64,000 bases of DNA from Chimonanthus salicifolius (lineage: Eukaryota > Streptophyta > Magnoliopsida > Laurales > Calycanthaceae), in contig CM023534.1 of NCBI GenBank assembly GCA_013350335.1, positions 13,044,802 through 13,108,801 on the forward strand. The letters run 5' to 3'. Below, piece after piece: positions 23,576-36,294 of this stretch. The notes below the pieces were generated by a model. That model had not been told where the DNA came from, searched no databases, and saw only the letters and a program-made list of their open reading frames with translations. Positions within the stretch are counted from its first letter, which is position 1. Each line of letters opens with the position of its first letter. The position numbers and the translations under genes are program-made.

Positions 23576-25009
23576 GTGAAGAAGTTATTCAAGACATATG
23601 TCTATCGATTGAGAGAAGCATCACACTTGTGATTTATGAAAAGTGTTCATTTAAATTTACTAAAATACTTTCTGAATTTCCGAACTCGAAAACAGGTAAA
23701 TTAGAGTCCACTACGGATCCCATCCTCTCTCCACTGCCAGCAAAGCACCAAAAACGACACAGAAATTGGTAAATCTCTCCAAAAATCCCGAAAAATTAGG
23801 TTGGATGGTTATATTAGTCATTGAAAGTTTTAAGAACTTTGTGTCAAGATGGCATTAGTTTTGTAGTGATGGTAGCAATAACCAATAGCGTGGTGTGAAG
23901 AAGTTATTCAAGACATATTTCAATTTGTTGAGAGAAGGCTTTACATACATTGTGATTTATGAATAGTGGTTATTCAATAAATTGTATGTGAAATTGTAAC
24001 TATTTTTCAACCTTTTGATGATTGAAGATCATGATTGATTGATCACTTTGTGAAGATGTGCTGCATGGTGCTTGAGAAAATGGTATGAAACTATGAACGT
24101 TTTGGAGGGAAAAAAACCTGCATAATCAGTAATTGAATCGAACACTCTGGTCAATTTTGATCATTTTCACAACCATTCTTTTTTTACATACTGTTCTCTA
24201 ATATGGCTTACTTGAGCTTTTTGGTTGATAAATGTGCAGAAAACCATTGAAACTTTTTGGCCCCAAACTTTTGTAACTAAGATGTTAGCTTGTTGGTCAC
24301 ACCGTCATAGGATTTTATGGCAGTGTAACAATCGAACTTTTGCTAGCTTTAGTAATAACAGTATGGAACTGATTATCATATTTGTGTTGTCCATCTGATC
24401 CGATCTGCACTAATTATCAAATTTTATTGGAAGATAATTTTGTAATTTTTCATTATACCTTACGTAAACCCTAATTAAGACATCATATAATGTTGTTTTA
24501 TGTGAAAGAGATGATACATAGTGAAAATTATAACGAGAGTTAGAGCTGACTCTCTTTCGATTTTTTGTCTCTAAGTATAGTGGATCGATGTTGAACCCAT
24601 GGACGTACCATTTAAATCTTTGTGTTGTGGTATTGATTTTCTTCTTTATATTTTTCGTTTTCGATGTTGTTGTTTATGTGTGGTAGGAAAGGTGTTTCTT
24701 CCCAACACAAACCATCTGCAACTCTGCCTATAAATGGAAAACTACAAAAACTGATAGAGAGAACTGTCACAGCAAGTCAATTCCTAGATTTTATATATAA
24801 CCAAGCCAAATTAGTATTTACCAGGTAGAAATTATATTGGAGATTGGAGATTGGAGAGAGCTTAAGTGAAGATGGCAATCCATCAAGTGAAGTAGGCTTT
24901 GGCCGAGGGCAACTCTACATGCATTCTTCAACGAACACTCTTTCACTTTTTTATTAAATGAGTTAATAGATTAGACCTTAATTTTTTATCAACTTTTTAA
25001 TTAAAGTCT

Positions 25010-26011
25010 TGTTGGGTCTGTGGCTCAAAGCCCTTTTGGGTTTGAATTTTCTGATGAGCCCAGGTCTAGTGGGCCCAGTATGTTATAAGTTACAGTATAA
25101 ATATTCACTTTTTTCCTAGGGTTTCTTAGCTTGTGCAGTTTCTCTAGGAGAGAAAGAGAGAGGAGAAAGAAAGACTGAGAGGAAGGGTGGGTACGATTGT
25201 AATCCTTACAACCTGCGGGTAAGATTGATAAAATCCTTGTAACTTGACCGATTCTTCTTAGAAGAATCTTTGCACATCCCGTAGACGTAGGCAATATTGT
25301 CGAACCACGTAAATTTGTGTTCTTGCTGTGTTTTCTTGTATGTGCTTGATTCTTGTGATTTGTGATTTGAATGTTGGTGGGTTTATCGCACAAGTGGTAT
25401 CATAGCCTGAGTTTGTTGCATCCAGGAGGATCATCCCAAGGCATGGGAATAAGCGTCTTACAGAAGATGCGGAACTGGAGGTGTCAAACACTAGGTAACG
25501 ATCTTCGTGGTGTCGGGTTTTTTTGCCAAGGTGGAGTTTATTAGATTTCCGGCTCAAAGCCCTTTTGGGCCTGAGTTGTTTGATTGGCCCAAGTTCAGGC
25601 CCAGTGGGCCCAATCTGTTGTAAGCTACACTATATAAGTTCTCTTTGTCTTAGGGTTTCTTTGGAGGACCCGGCCTGGCATCCCAGAGGCAATTCAGAGA
25701 AATTCTGATGAGGAAAGAGAGGCAATCCAGTAGGTGAATGGTCTCTGTCTGAGACGAGAGACAGTGAGCCAGAGAATGTGTATTCTCTGATGAATGAGAG
25801 ATAGAGAGGGAATATGAGTGGGAAAGATTGGGTTATCCTTCTAACCCAAAAACCCATGTATTTATATCTCCTCATTGTTATAGTGAATCTTACTTGACTG
25901 TTGCCCGTAGATATAGGCAATCTTGCCGAACCACATATATTCCCATGTTTGATCTCTTGTGTGATTGATTTGTGATTTACATCTTTCGTTTATTTCCAAT
26001 TATTTCCAACA
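25010..26011 (+). mobile_element. TRIM-like non-autonomous LTR element
   Basis: Two related, diverged LTR-like units (about 25010-25392 and 25537-26011) share GGCTCAAAGCCCTTTTGGG, GTGGGCCCA, TAGGGTTTCTT and CCGAACCAC-type words. Between them is only about 145 bases, beginning with a tRNA-Met primer-like site TGGTATCATAGCC (25395-25407) and ending in a purine stretch GGTGGAG. No coding sequence is present. Block B at about 18138 lacks the element. The same structure is present in block A' (49717-50740), so it predates that duplication. Confidence 0.65.
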
Positions 26012-26832
26012 AGTGGTATATACTTCGTTTATTTCCAAAACGGCTTAATTGGCCAAACTATTTTTTTATATATCTAATTTGAGTTGAACCTGATTGTGTG
26101 TTAATTAACTCTACTTGTTTGGGTGGTGGGACTGAAATAGGTTAACTTACTCGCATTTCGGGAGACACCAGTCCAATCCAACCTGGCTATCTAAATTAAA
26201 CAAATCAAAGCTAACTAATGAGAATTCTTATTGATTCAAGAGAGAAATTACCATCCCTAGTTCAAAGTTCAAAGCTGTGTTGGCCCATCGAGTTGAAACC
26301 TGCCCAAGCTTGTCGAGTTGCAGGAACCTAAAAATCATAAAGACCTAGTCCTTAAAATCTGTTTTGTGCTGAATTTGTCAAGCCAGAATAAGACATGGAT
26401 CTGGCCTTCTTCAAGAGTTGTTCTTGTACACACACCTGTATATATTTTTTTCCATGTCTGCATCTTTTACCGACTTTGCGGGGCAACCCTCTCTTTTTAG
26501 GTAAAAATGTGTGCATGTAAGTGGGTTTGAGAGCAACATCTCCCATTCAACCAAGCTAATAAGGTTGTGATTGCAAAGCCATTTGATCACATCGCCATCC
26601 GACATGCGTAGTACCAAATTTTAAACAAATTAACAAACAAAACCACTGTTAATGACTAGTTTAGACTTTAGAAGCAATAGTTAATTTATGTGACCTGATT
26701 AGAGCTGCTCGCTAAAATATGCTTGGCCATTTGGAGTATGGAAGAAGTAGATCATCAATAATAAAAACAAAATAACAATAGTGATGGGACCGGCTATCAT
26801 TTTACAAATAAAATAGAAGTATTTATAATTTT

Positions 26833-27895
26833 TTATGCAGCAGGTAGGATCGGATAAAGATATGGATTCAAGTCGAGTTAAGAATGGATGGGTGGCTCAA
26901 TTTAAAAAGATAAATAAATGTTATTAAATGAACTAAATGGGTCGGATTAATTAGGATTACATGGACTAATGGGATTTAAAATAAAATAAAATAAAGAAGC
27001 GTAGAAAGATGGCAAGGGATGTTGAATTGAATGGGTATGAGGTACCTTTGGGATTTAAGTGGGCAATGAGATGAGGGTAGGTGAAGGTATGGTTTTAAAT
27101 GAAAAGGGGAAGCATTCAATGTGGGTAGTATTTGATTAATGAATGGGATGTTGGCATTAATAATTGTAATGGGAAAGTTGGAAGGTGGGATACATGGAAC
27201 GGTGAAAAGGAGAAGATGGAGGGACGTAGATCTGGATGTTGAAGCTGATGGACGAGGAGGCTTGGGCCTATTTGAGTGAAGGAATGATGGGTTCAGGCGA
27301 GACTGCAAGATGAATCTCGGCTGGCTGCAGATATGGCCGATGGAGGCCCAACCTCTGGATGGGTTTAGCAGAGGGTATTGGAGATGGGAAGGACGAACCT
27401 GGTGTGGGCGGATGGTTCTGTGTGTTAGGCTGATTGAAGATGGAGATGGATGATTGTGGAAGTAAGGATGGAAACGGGGGATAAGAAACAGGACAACAGA
27501 GGCACACGTGACCAACAGATTGTGCCCAACATCTGACGGCCTGGTCGTGGCCCGGCCTTCTACTTGCAAGCAGAGGAGGGGAAGAAGATAACTCCGGGAG
27601 CACTGTCGAACGCCAGCGGCAGCGGGATTCCTCAGAGGTAGAAGAGAGAGACGTGGGAGTCCATCTGGAAGAGGGGAAAGGGGATATACGGAAAAATCCA
27701 TATCACTTCATATTCATTCCTTCTCTCCAATTCAACTATCTTTCATATTTATATAAAAGAAACCCTAATCTCTAAAATTAATGGAATAAATAAAACGAAA
27801 ATACAATAAGAAAATGAAAACCAAATACAATAAAAAAAAAAATGAGTCGGGTTTTCGATGTTTGGCCGGGTCATATCAGACTATGTGCTACATCA
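26833..27895 (-). mobile_element. Solo LTR-like element, about 1.06 kb
   Basis: Ends read TTATGCAGCA (TGATGCAGTA in the paralog) on the left and GTGCTACATCA on the right, giving TGATG...CATCA inverted termini. Flanks GTTTT/GTTAT resemble a 5-base duplication, and block B near 18815 preserves an uninterrupted site. An open frame of 241 codons on the minus strand (26976-27701) has no known domain and is low in complexity; I treat it as incidental. Confidence 0.6.
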
Positions 27896-28367
27896 GTTAT
27901 AAACTTTTTCAAAGAAAAGAACTTTTAGTGTTCGAGTTAGCATGTTCTATCAAATTATTTATTACATACATATATAGCACTTGTGTATAGAAAACGATTC
28001 TAATAAACCCAAGTTCTTTTTATTTTTGAGTGACATCACTTGAATATTTGATTTTATAGTAATTGAGGCAGAGACATCAGCCAAGATATTGGTTGGACGA
28101 ACTTGTAACATTCAACCAAGATATCCTCCACGTAAGACTGCTAACCAAAACCAGCAAATTGCTAAGCATGTGAGAATTGGAATGGAGTAGCTCCACATTA
28201 TAATAATCAATCGGACTTAACTTGATCCTTCCCTTCCTCAAATATAATATACATTGACGTATGAACAGGCTTGTTATCGCCACTTGAGAATTACCTTACA
28301 TTTTTACCTACTCCATGTCTTTTATTGACTTGGTGGGTGCACCCTCTTTTTTTTAGCTGAAAATGTG

Positions 28368-28574
28368 TCTATATAAGCATGCATGTATGTAGGCTTCAGA
28401 TCAGCATCTCCTATTCCACCAAGCTAACAAGGTTGTCATTCCAAAGCCCATTCTCCTTAGCTTCCATGGCTATAGGACCGACCGTTCCTCCAGTCCCTAG
28501 AACGAAATATCTTCCCAAAAAACCTAAATCAAAGAAAAAGACTACTAGGGCAGTCTCTAGAAACAAAGGTCCAG
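28368..28574 (+). other. Possible promoter and first exon of an unidentified small gene
   Basis: A TATATAAG box at about 28371 is followed by an ATG at 28466. The reading is MAIGPTVPPVPRTKYLPKKP, then a basic stretch rich in Lys and Arg. It meets CCAG|GTAAAG at 28574, a good splice donor. The paralog at 52870-53022 keeps the TATA box and ATG but has a deletion within the peptide. No downstream exon was recognised and no domain is known. It could be a decayed gene start. Confidence 0.3.
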
Positions 28575-28699
28575 GTAAAGTTACTAACGAATATGATTTT
28601 TTTTTTTATTCCTTTATTTTTATTATTTTCTTTTTTATTTATTTTTATTTTTATAGATTTTAATATAAATATCCTTTGCATGTAATTATTATTATTTAA

Positions 28700-29230
28700 T
28701 AATTTCAAATTCTCTTTTCCCTCCCCACGGTGGACTCGTTTCCCACTTCTCTCCATTTTCCTCATCTTTCTTCACTCTGTCTCGTGGATTCGAATTCCTC
28801 TGTTGCAGATTCAGAGAGCGCTACTCTCTCGTCCCACCTCGTTCACCGTACGGCGTTTCTGCATCAACTTTTGCCTTCACCGTACCCAGATCTGCTGAAA
28901 CTCCGCGCCCAACCACGCAGATCCGGCCACTCATGCCGTCCTTAACATTAATCTAACCTCCCTTCTGCCTACCCAACCCAATCACCTTTCTGCCCAGCCA
29001 CCAAGATCTCACTGTTTGTTCCAACCTGCGATCCCTCCATCGTCCCCACTCTTACCCCATCCCCATTCGCCAGGCCTCCTAAAGGACCTGAACCATAGTA
29101 CAAGCCCGCTGCAAAAGGGTGAATGTGCTCGTGTGAGTGAATGAATTCCCAAGGAAATGCAAGTGCTCCTCTCATGTCGACAATGATCCGTGAAAAGTCT
29201 TTTTTCCTTGTAATTATTGTTGTCATTTTC
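28700..29230. other. C/T-rich conserved patch, function unknown
   Basis: This G+C-richer stretch is repeated almost unchanged at 53160-53660. Open frames on both strands (for example 28730-28945 +) look like composition effects. The tail GGAAATGCAAGTGCTCCTCT also recurs at 56811-56830. Confidence 0.4.
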
Positions 29231-31007
29231 TTAATGGTACTTGTCTAATTTATGATTTTATGCTTTGTTGTTGGAATATATTTAGGATTTTAGAATATAG
29301 AATTATTATGTGATTAGGTTTCTATGTTTGGATTTATCTATATAGGTTAAGAGTTTGTGTTTGATTGAGATTGCTATAAATACATGTAATAGTTTGTGTT
29401 TGATTATATGTTGTATTGAATGAAGAGGAGTTCATATTTCATGAGGGGTGGTTTCTACTTTTTAGCACCTTGTTTCTTCATATCTTAGATTTTCGTCACA
29501 TATATTGATCAAACAGAACAACATTCCTTAGTTTATGTATAAATCATGAGATTCAATCTTATATTTGTTAGAAAATTTACAGATTTTCTCATGGTCAATC
29601 GTCAAGCTGAAGCTAGAAATGAGAAATTACAATTACTTTTCTCCTGTTCATCCAAATCGTGTGAGTTAGAACGGTAAGACACAAACATGCGCTGTTGCTG
29701 CTGAATACCTCCTCTCCAATTAAATGCTGAAGGATCATTTTCAAAGTGGGTGTTTTATCATTTTATACAGTCTAAAGAAAAAGAAAGACTTCTTCCATGT
29801 ATTACGGTTCACTACATTTCTCAGTTTTTTTTTTTAAATTGAGATGATTTAACACTTTGTGCTGCAGTTAACACACACACCATTTGCACTTGTTCCGGAT
29901 TAATGTAAACATTAGTGGTGACTTTTTATTAACTGACAAAAAAATTAATAGAAGAGATCTCCAAATGGGCCATTTGCATACTGTCATCAGCATTGGTCAT
30001 AACATCGTCCTTATTAGCATTTCTCATTAACTTGTGAGAAACAGAGCTAGAGTTGACAATCGGTGAGGTGAGCTTGTGATTTAAGCAACTTGGTCTGCAA
30101 TTCACAGCATGTTCTTCCCAAGTTCGGGACATCCCAGTCCAATCCAACCTGGGTATGTAAAGTAAACAAATCGAAGCTAACTAATCAGAATTCTTATTGA
30201 TTCAAGAGAGAAATTGCCATCCCCACTTCAAAGTTCAAACTTCAAACCTGTGTTGGCCCCGGCGAGTTGAACCCTGCCCAAGCTTGTCAAGTTGCAGGAA
30301 CCTAAAGGTCATAGAGACCTAGTCCTTTGCATCTGTTTTGTCTAGAATTGTAAGCCAGACTAAGACATGAATCTGGCCTTACAGAGTTTGTTCTTGTACA
30401 CACACAACTGAACATATTTTTTCACATTTGAGAATCTAAGTGATTTTCACTATTGAATTTAACAGATTCATTATCAAACAGTTGAAGTCTTTATCTGATT
30501 TAGACTTGCTTAGTTATATGAGTTAGGCTGGCGAGATATACTAATGAGACATGTAGATAGATAGATCGTAAGTCCCACGAAGTTAGGTTCATTTGATAGG
30601 TGATTATATGGATTTGAAGTATTTAAAGTTTCACTATCAATTGATGATTCGAGCCATATAATCTTAGCCTTTAAGTTTTGTTGAGTATGGACCATTGATT
30701 ATTAAAAGTTTAAAATCAAGAGGTAAGATCACCGGATAGAGATGAAATTTCATATAAGAGCTATTCATATGGTCTTCTTTACACCAAACCCAACAACATA
30801 ACCTTAAAATCCATATTCAGAGGATATCTCACTATCTACCGAAACACGAAATGCCTGGTAATAATTTTTTTTGTATTTATAGAGCATTCTATACTATCAA
30901 GCCCAAAGTGTGAGGTTTGCCTAACAAGTTTAATATTTTATATGAAAATTTTTAATTTAATAAATTTTAAAAACTAATCGACATGGACGTATGAACAAGC
31001 TTGTTAT

Positions 31008-31403
31008 TAGGGCTGCAACTCGGGTCGGGTTTTGGCCCAACCCGCATGACCCGATCCGATAAATCATGCGGGTCGGGTCTAGAATTTCGGATCAGCGGGT
31101 CGGGATGGGCTAAGAAGATAAAAACCCGCATGAAATTCGGGTCGGGTCGGGTTGAGGATTTTATAAGTTAACCCAACCCAACCCGATACAACCCGACCTG
31201 ACCCGACTAAAACTAGTCTAAAATGGATTCAAAATGCGGGTCGGGACAGAATTCGGGTTGATTCGGATTAGAATTCGGGTCGGGTCGGATTGTGAGATTC
31301 GGGTTGAGATTTCGGGTTGGGTCGGGTCGGGTTCTATATATATCAACTTGGGTCGGGTTGGGTTTTAAGAAACCCGACCTGTCCAACCCGAGTTGCAGCC
31401 CTA
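31008..31403. mobile_element. hAT-type MITE rich in GGGTCGGG words
   Basis: Both ends read TAGGGCTGCAACTCGGGT inward, a perfect 18-base inverted repeat. The flanking 8-base duplication is CTTGTTAT (31000-31007) and CTTGTTGT (31404-31411). The paralogous site near 58520 is empty. At 396 bases it is non-coding and built from CGGGT and ACCCG words, so single strands could fold extensively. Confidence 0.9.
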
Positions 31404-32076
31404 CTTGTTGTCGTCACTTGAGACTCATCAGAGCAGTTTTCCGATGTTTATGCCATGTGCATCAGCCGTCGGGACATAGCCTGTGAGGAAAATGAAACCA
31501 AATATATAATGACTAACTCACTAATGTTGACGACGACTCCTACCAAGTCTTGGTCTCAGTTTTTTTTAAAGTTGGTTTGCCGATGAGTCAGATTAAAGGT
31601 TAATTTTGAAGGTAACGTCCATTTATATTTATTTAGCATGCGCGATTATATCATCTAATTTATCTTAATCGTCATCATCATATATTTAAATTTTATTTAT
31701 TTAAAGTGATATATATCTTTTGAATCGAGTCAAAATTATCAAAATTCATATGCAGTTGCCAAATTGTCGATTCTTGATTAAATCTCAAATTATATCTAAT
31801 GATAAAATTAATGTGATGCCAAAGATAAAAAGAATCACACAACAATTTTCACGAGATGAAATGGTCAATAAATAAAATTAAATCACCCATAAAATTAAGG
31901 CACTAAAATAAATACCTTAATTAAATCAAAGGAATAAATAAATAAATAAAATTACAAAAGAGAGAGAAAAAGAGGAACGCACGTTAGGATGCTAGAATTG
32001 CATTCAATTGGATTGTGTTGTGTCAACTGTCAGAGTCAATACACATATTCTTAGTATTTGGGCTATCATTCACCAT
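31404..32076 (+). promoter_or_regulatory. Distal promoter of DUF247 copy 3, cut off by a hAT element
   Basis: This sequence matches the region before copy 4 (about 58510-59270), up to CATTCACCA. In copy 4 the match continues directly into the TATA box. Here it continues only at 38305, after the hAT element. About 6.2 kb therefore separates upstream sequence from the core promoter of copy 3. Confidence 0.8.
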
Positions 32077-33113
32077 TTAGGGGTGTAAATGGATCTAGAT
32101 TCGGCCCATTTCGCCAGGATCCGGATCCGGCCCATTACATTATTGGACTGTCCATATCCAGCCCATTTACACAAGATCCATTAACATATGGATCTGGACA
32201 GTCCAATAGGCTTATTGGACGGTCCGCGGCCCATTAAGGGTCCAATAAGCTTATTGAGCCCAATTTGATTGTGTAATATTCTTTAAACTTTATAATAGCT
32301 AAAAAATATTAATTAATTTGATAAAAATATTTTTTATGAACTATGTATTAAAAAATTGACATTTTTAATATATCCATCAACATCCACATGAGTAATTAAA
32401 ATTAATTCCTTTATCATTTTTTTTCTTATTGAGTATTTGTTTTTGACATTAAAAATTGTAAAACTAGTACAATATCATCTATCATTATAAAACTTAAAAA
32501 TAATAAACTCAATGGTGAGAGACTGATAGAGTGACCACATCAACAGTCAAGATCATCTTAGAGTCTGAAACACTAAAACAAAATAAATTGGGCTAAATAC
32601 CCTTAATACAAAACAAATAAAAAAATACATTTAAAATAAAATATCATATATGGTCCACTTGTTGGTGATCTCTTTCGTGGACTTCCAAAATTAGACCTGA
32701 GAAAGCAAAAGTGAGAAAATGCATTAACAAAATATTGGAAATTCATATTCCTTGTTTCTATTCAAACATTTCAACTAATAATTCACTAACTCATGAAATG
32801 CTATTGGGAAATAAAAATAAAACATTTTAAAAAAAACAATGTTAACAGTCTATATAAAAAAAAAAAAAAATCAATGGTGAATCTGAGATGTGTCTGAACA
32901 GGTACACCACTCATTTCAAAGATTTCCTATGTAAAACAGACAAAAAGAATCCAGACAAGCTCATAGCTCAACTAGTAAGTGCCTACCGGTTGCAACCTTG
33001 AGGGTTGGAGGTTCAAATCATTTTTTCTTTAAAAAAAGAAAGAAAGAAAGAAGAAAAGTAAATTAAGGACAAATCAACTTATTTACTGCTAATTTCTAAT
33101 GAAGTTTGCTTAC

Positions 33114-33185
33114 CCTCTCCAATTCCTTCACTCCTTCACCATACTCCTGTCTCTGAAGTAATGCAAGTCCAAGCATATAATGGGC
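33114..33185 (-). pseudogene. Captured TPR-type exon with intact splice sites
   Basis: On the minus strand a 72-base exon encodes AHYMLGLALLQRQEYGEGVK followed by ELER, in one frame, bounded by CAG before and GTAAGC after. The peptide resembles a tetratricopeptide helix pair and recalls the plant CHIP co-chaperone ubiquitin ligase (HYMLGLALLQ). That assignment is from memory and unverified. Retained splice signals imply capture of genomic DNA, not cDNA. A further exon-like piece may lie at about 33312-33372 on the same strand. Confidence 0.5.
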
Positions 33186-33199
33186 CTGTCAGGGATTAA

Positions 33200-34217
33200 A
33201 TATCCAATTCTCAGGATCATGTCACAGGTAGTGTGCCATTTAAAAAAGAAGCAGGAATTCAGTGTTATCAGACAGGTGCCATGTTATTTTGGAAAATATA
33301 CACAAATCATAACATGCCTTCATCCTTAGCAACAAGTGTGGATGGTTTTCCTCTACCCTTGAAACTTCAACCTACATGGGGTAAAATACATGGAAGATAA
33401 ATGACAATTCTCCATCACTCAAGACCTTAGGTTTCATTTTGACAAATGTTGGTTTTTTAACCGGAACTATTTCCCATGCAAAAGTACATTCCAAAACTAA
33501 TGGGTACCTGATTCCAAATATGGGAGGCCTTAATGTGTACACTTTTGACATGAATTGTACCAAAGAGAGTTCATGGCCAGGTTGCAGACAACAATAAGCC
33601 AGAGCAGAGAATCATCTGCAACATTTTGCCTAATGCAAACTTGGTGTTTAGCTGTATTAAATTGAAGTGTACAATCGGGTTTGATTTTACAACCCCTTTG
33701 AGAGTGCAGTCCAAACCGGAACTGCCTTGCCTCGAAACTGCCGTAGGGAAGGATTCTACCCTTTTGGCCATGGGCACAATTGACTTCAGTGGGAAAAAGA
33801 TGATGACTGCCAACCTCCCAAGCAACATATGGACACATACACCACTATGTTTCTGTTTGGATCAAGCATATGCATACATCATAAAGTTGCCAAATATATA
33901 TTCAGTTTAGCCAGACAAGAAGAAAAAAGAAGAGGAACAAAAGCGATATTCGCATCACTTGCTAATCAACACATTGCTTTGTTAAGCAGTAATGTAACAA
34001 CGTAAATAGAACATAAATATGCATTTCATATTTAGACTTGGTGAATTCTTTCTATAAACCCACTACCTTAACATCAGTTATTATTGAGACGCAAAAGTAG
34101 AGGCATCAATGTCATCCATAGCACTGCAATATCAAAAAAGATCGTGTAAGTCAAACATAAGAAAAACTATAAAATGAATTGACATTGATCGGTAAAATTT
34201 ATTTAAAACTTAAATGA
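33200..34217. other. Non-transposase DNA inside the hAT element
   Basis: Between the TPR-like exon and the transposase end lies sequence of higher complexity. Overlapping open frames on both strands occur at 33530-33910 (94 codons +, 102 and 85 codons -). None matches a domain I know. It may be more captured host DNA. Confidence 0.4.
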
Positions 34218-36294
34218 TTACCACTCATCATTGGTAGTCCATGTAGAACCCGAACTCAAATTACTATCATCAACTTCAAGCGAGCCCAACTCCCTTTCAC
34301 CTAATATAACATAAGAAATATAAATGATGTCACATGCTCCTATGAAATAAATTGAAAGCAAGGAAACAAATTAAAATAAGCAATAAAAATACCTTGCATG
34401 GTATTCCGCAACCAATCTTGGCCACAAACTAACGATTCAACAGTTTTTGGACACATAGAGCTGCGATACTAGTGAAGAAATCTACCTCCAGCACTAAAAG
34501 CAGATTCTGATGTAATAGTCGATATTGGAATCGCTAGAATATCACGGGCCATCTTTGTAAGAATAGGGTACTTGGGAGCATTACTTTTCCACCATTGCAG
34601 CACATCAAATTCATCGGAACTCGGAAAGTTGGGTTCCTCCAAATATAGATCTAGATCTGATTTATGAGCAGAACTTGAGCTTTCAGCAAGAACTTCTCAA
34701 ACCTTTTCATCCGTTTTGTTCTATCTAATGTTGGTGATCCACTACTAACATCTTGCCTAATGCATTGTCTTTTTGCACTATTATCTGGTGATTGAGCCTC
34801 ATACTCTTTATGAAGATTCTTAATATCACATAAAATCTGACTTATTTGATCCTTCGCATAATAAACCCCAAAAATCTTTGGATAATAAAATTCCAACAAT
34901 TTCAGCTTATACCGAGGATCCAAAAATTGTGCAATCGCAAGAGCTAGACTACAAATGTCCCAATATTTTTCAAACTTGCCCATCATCTTATCCACTATAG
35001 GGGTAACAACATCGTCATCAACCATAGAATTTTCATATAAATGTAACTGAATATCACAAACTTCTTCCAAAAATAAATTTGAGGTGGGATATTTAAAACC
35101 ATAAAACACATTTGTAGCTTGATAAAATGGTTCTAAAAGCTTACAAATTTTTTCAGCTTTCTCCCACTCACTCCAAGATGGCGCTCCCACTTTCTCTTTA
35201 TAGTTGACATCATAATGTTCCAAATGTTCGAATGCATCTTTGTACTGCAAGGCCACAACTAACATTTTATATGTGGTGTTCCACCTTATAGGGACATCCA
35301 TGATCAACTTCCTTTTAGAGTTTATTTTAGCATGGCTACAAATGTCATCGAATGTTTTCAACCTTGATTGTGATCCATTGACATATTTGACGCTTTCACG
35401 AATCATATCAACATCCTTATTTATTATCCGCATGCCTTCTTGGACTATTAAATTTAAAATATGTACACAACAACGCACATGAAATAATCTACCATCAAGC
35501 ACTAAGCTCCCTCTCACCTTCTGAACAAGCTTTGTAACCAAAGAATCATTTACTTTATGGTTATCGACTGTTACTTCAAATACTTTCCTGTCGATTTTCC
35601 AGTCTAACATACTCTTGAAAATAGAACTGAACAAGTTATCTCCACTATGAGGAACTTGTTCTACTTTGAAATTGAGTATTCTTTTTTGCAAATTCCATTC
35701 GGCATCTATGTAGTGTGCCGTCAAATAACTATAGCCTAGAGTTTGGATCGATGTCCACATATCAGTGGTAAGGCTAATACGACTAGTGAGGGAATCCAAC
35801 TCACTACATAACTTTCTTTTCATTTCTTCATACAAATCCGTACAAATTCCCTGGATGGTAGTCCTTGAGACAAGCTTAAATTGGAGTTGAAGATTCTTCA
35901 CAAAGTTTATAAACCCTTTGTGTTCAACAATTGAAAAAGGATACTCATGCAAAATTATCATCTTTGCAAGATCCTCTACACTACATTGTTGATCAAATTC
36001 AAAATCACCACACACTACTTCATTGAGGCTACCAGATTGTGTTGGATCATATTTTTTACAAAAAGGTAAGTGGCGCCACAAGTGGGAAGTTCCACTAGTA
36101 CTCGATCCAGTAAATAGTTTACCACAATGATTACATATTGCATTTCTAACTCCATCTATCTCTGCATAATGAAAATCCTTCCAAATAGTAGATGTTTTCC
36201 TCCTATGTACAACATGTTTTGGTCTAGAAGCATTTGATGCCGCATCTATCTCATTCTCTTCAATGAAGTCATTCCTCTCATTAGAAATAGACAT
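34218..36294 (-). pseudogene. hAT transposase gene, nearly intact, one frameshift and one stop
   Basis: The main open frame starts at the ATG at 36294. Residues 35-80 form a BED-type zinc finger (C54, C57, H71, H75). The RNase H-like catalytic core follows, with Asp178 in LTTDMWTS and Asp244 in VTVDNHKVND. After FEKFLLKAQ, near 34675-34690, the frame shifts and the main frame ends at 34651. The C-terminal dimerisation domain continues in another frame with VLQWWKSNAPKYPI and TSESAFSAGGRF, which holds the catalytic Glu. A TAG at 34469-34471 interrupts it. A 92-base intron (34301-34392, GT...AG) joins in phase to a last exon ending at the TAA at 34218. With two small lesions this copy should not make active enzyme; frameshift and stop should be confirmed against other copies. 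Confidence 0.93.

Larger units (their letters stand above)
22796..31007. repeat. Duplicated intergenic block A, between copies 2 and 3
   Basis: Starting at TCCTTTGTGTTAGCG, this block is collinear with 47266-58500, with insertions and deletions on both sides. Within it lie a TRIM-like LTR element (25010-26011), a solo LTR (26833-27895), a possible small first exon (28368-28574) and a C/T-rich patch (28700-29160). The piece 23650-23820 (GACACAGAAATTGG) recurs at 47840-48015. No complete gene is visible. Confidence 0.85.

Noticed and set aside
26976..27701. Long minus-strand open frame of 241 codons
   Set aside because: It lies wholly within a solo LTR-like element, is rich in Ser, Pro and Leu of low complexity, has no recognisable domain, and the copy in block A' is truncated and shifted.
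33530..33910. Overlapping open frames on both strands inside the hAT element
   Set aside because: I considered a captured membrane or channel protein but could match no motif on either strand, so no product is named.
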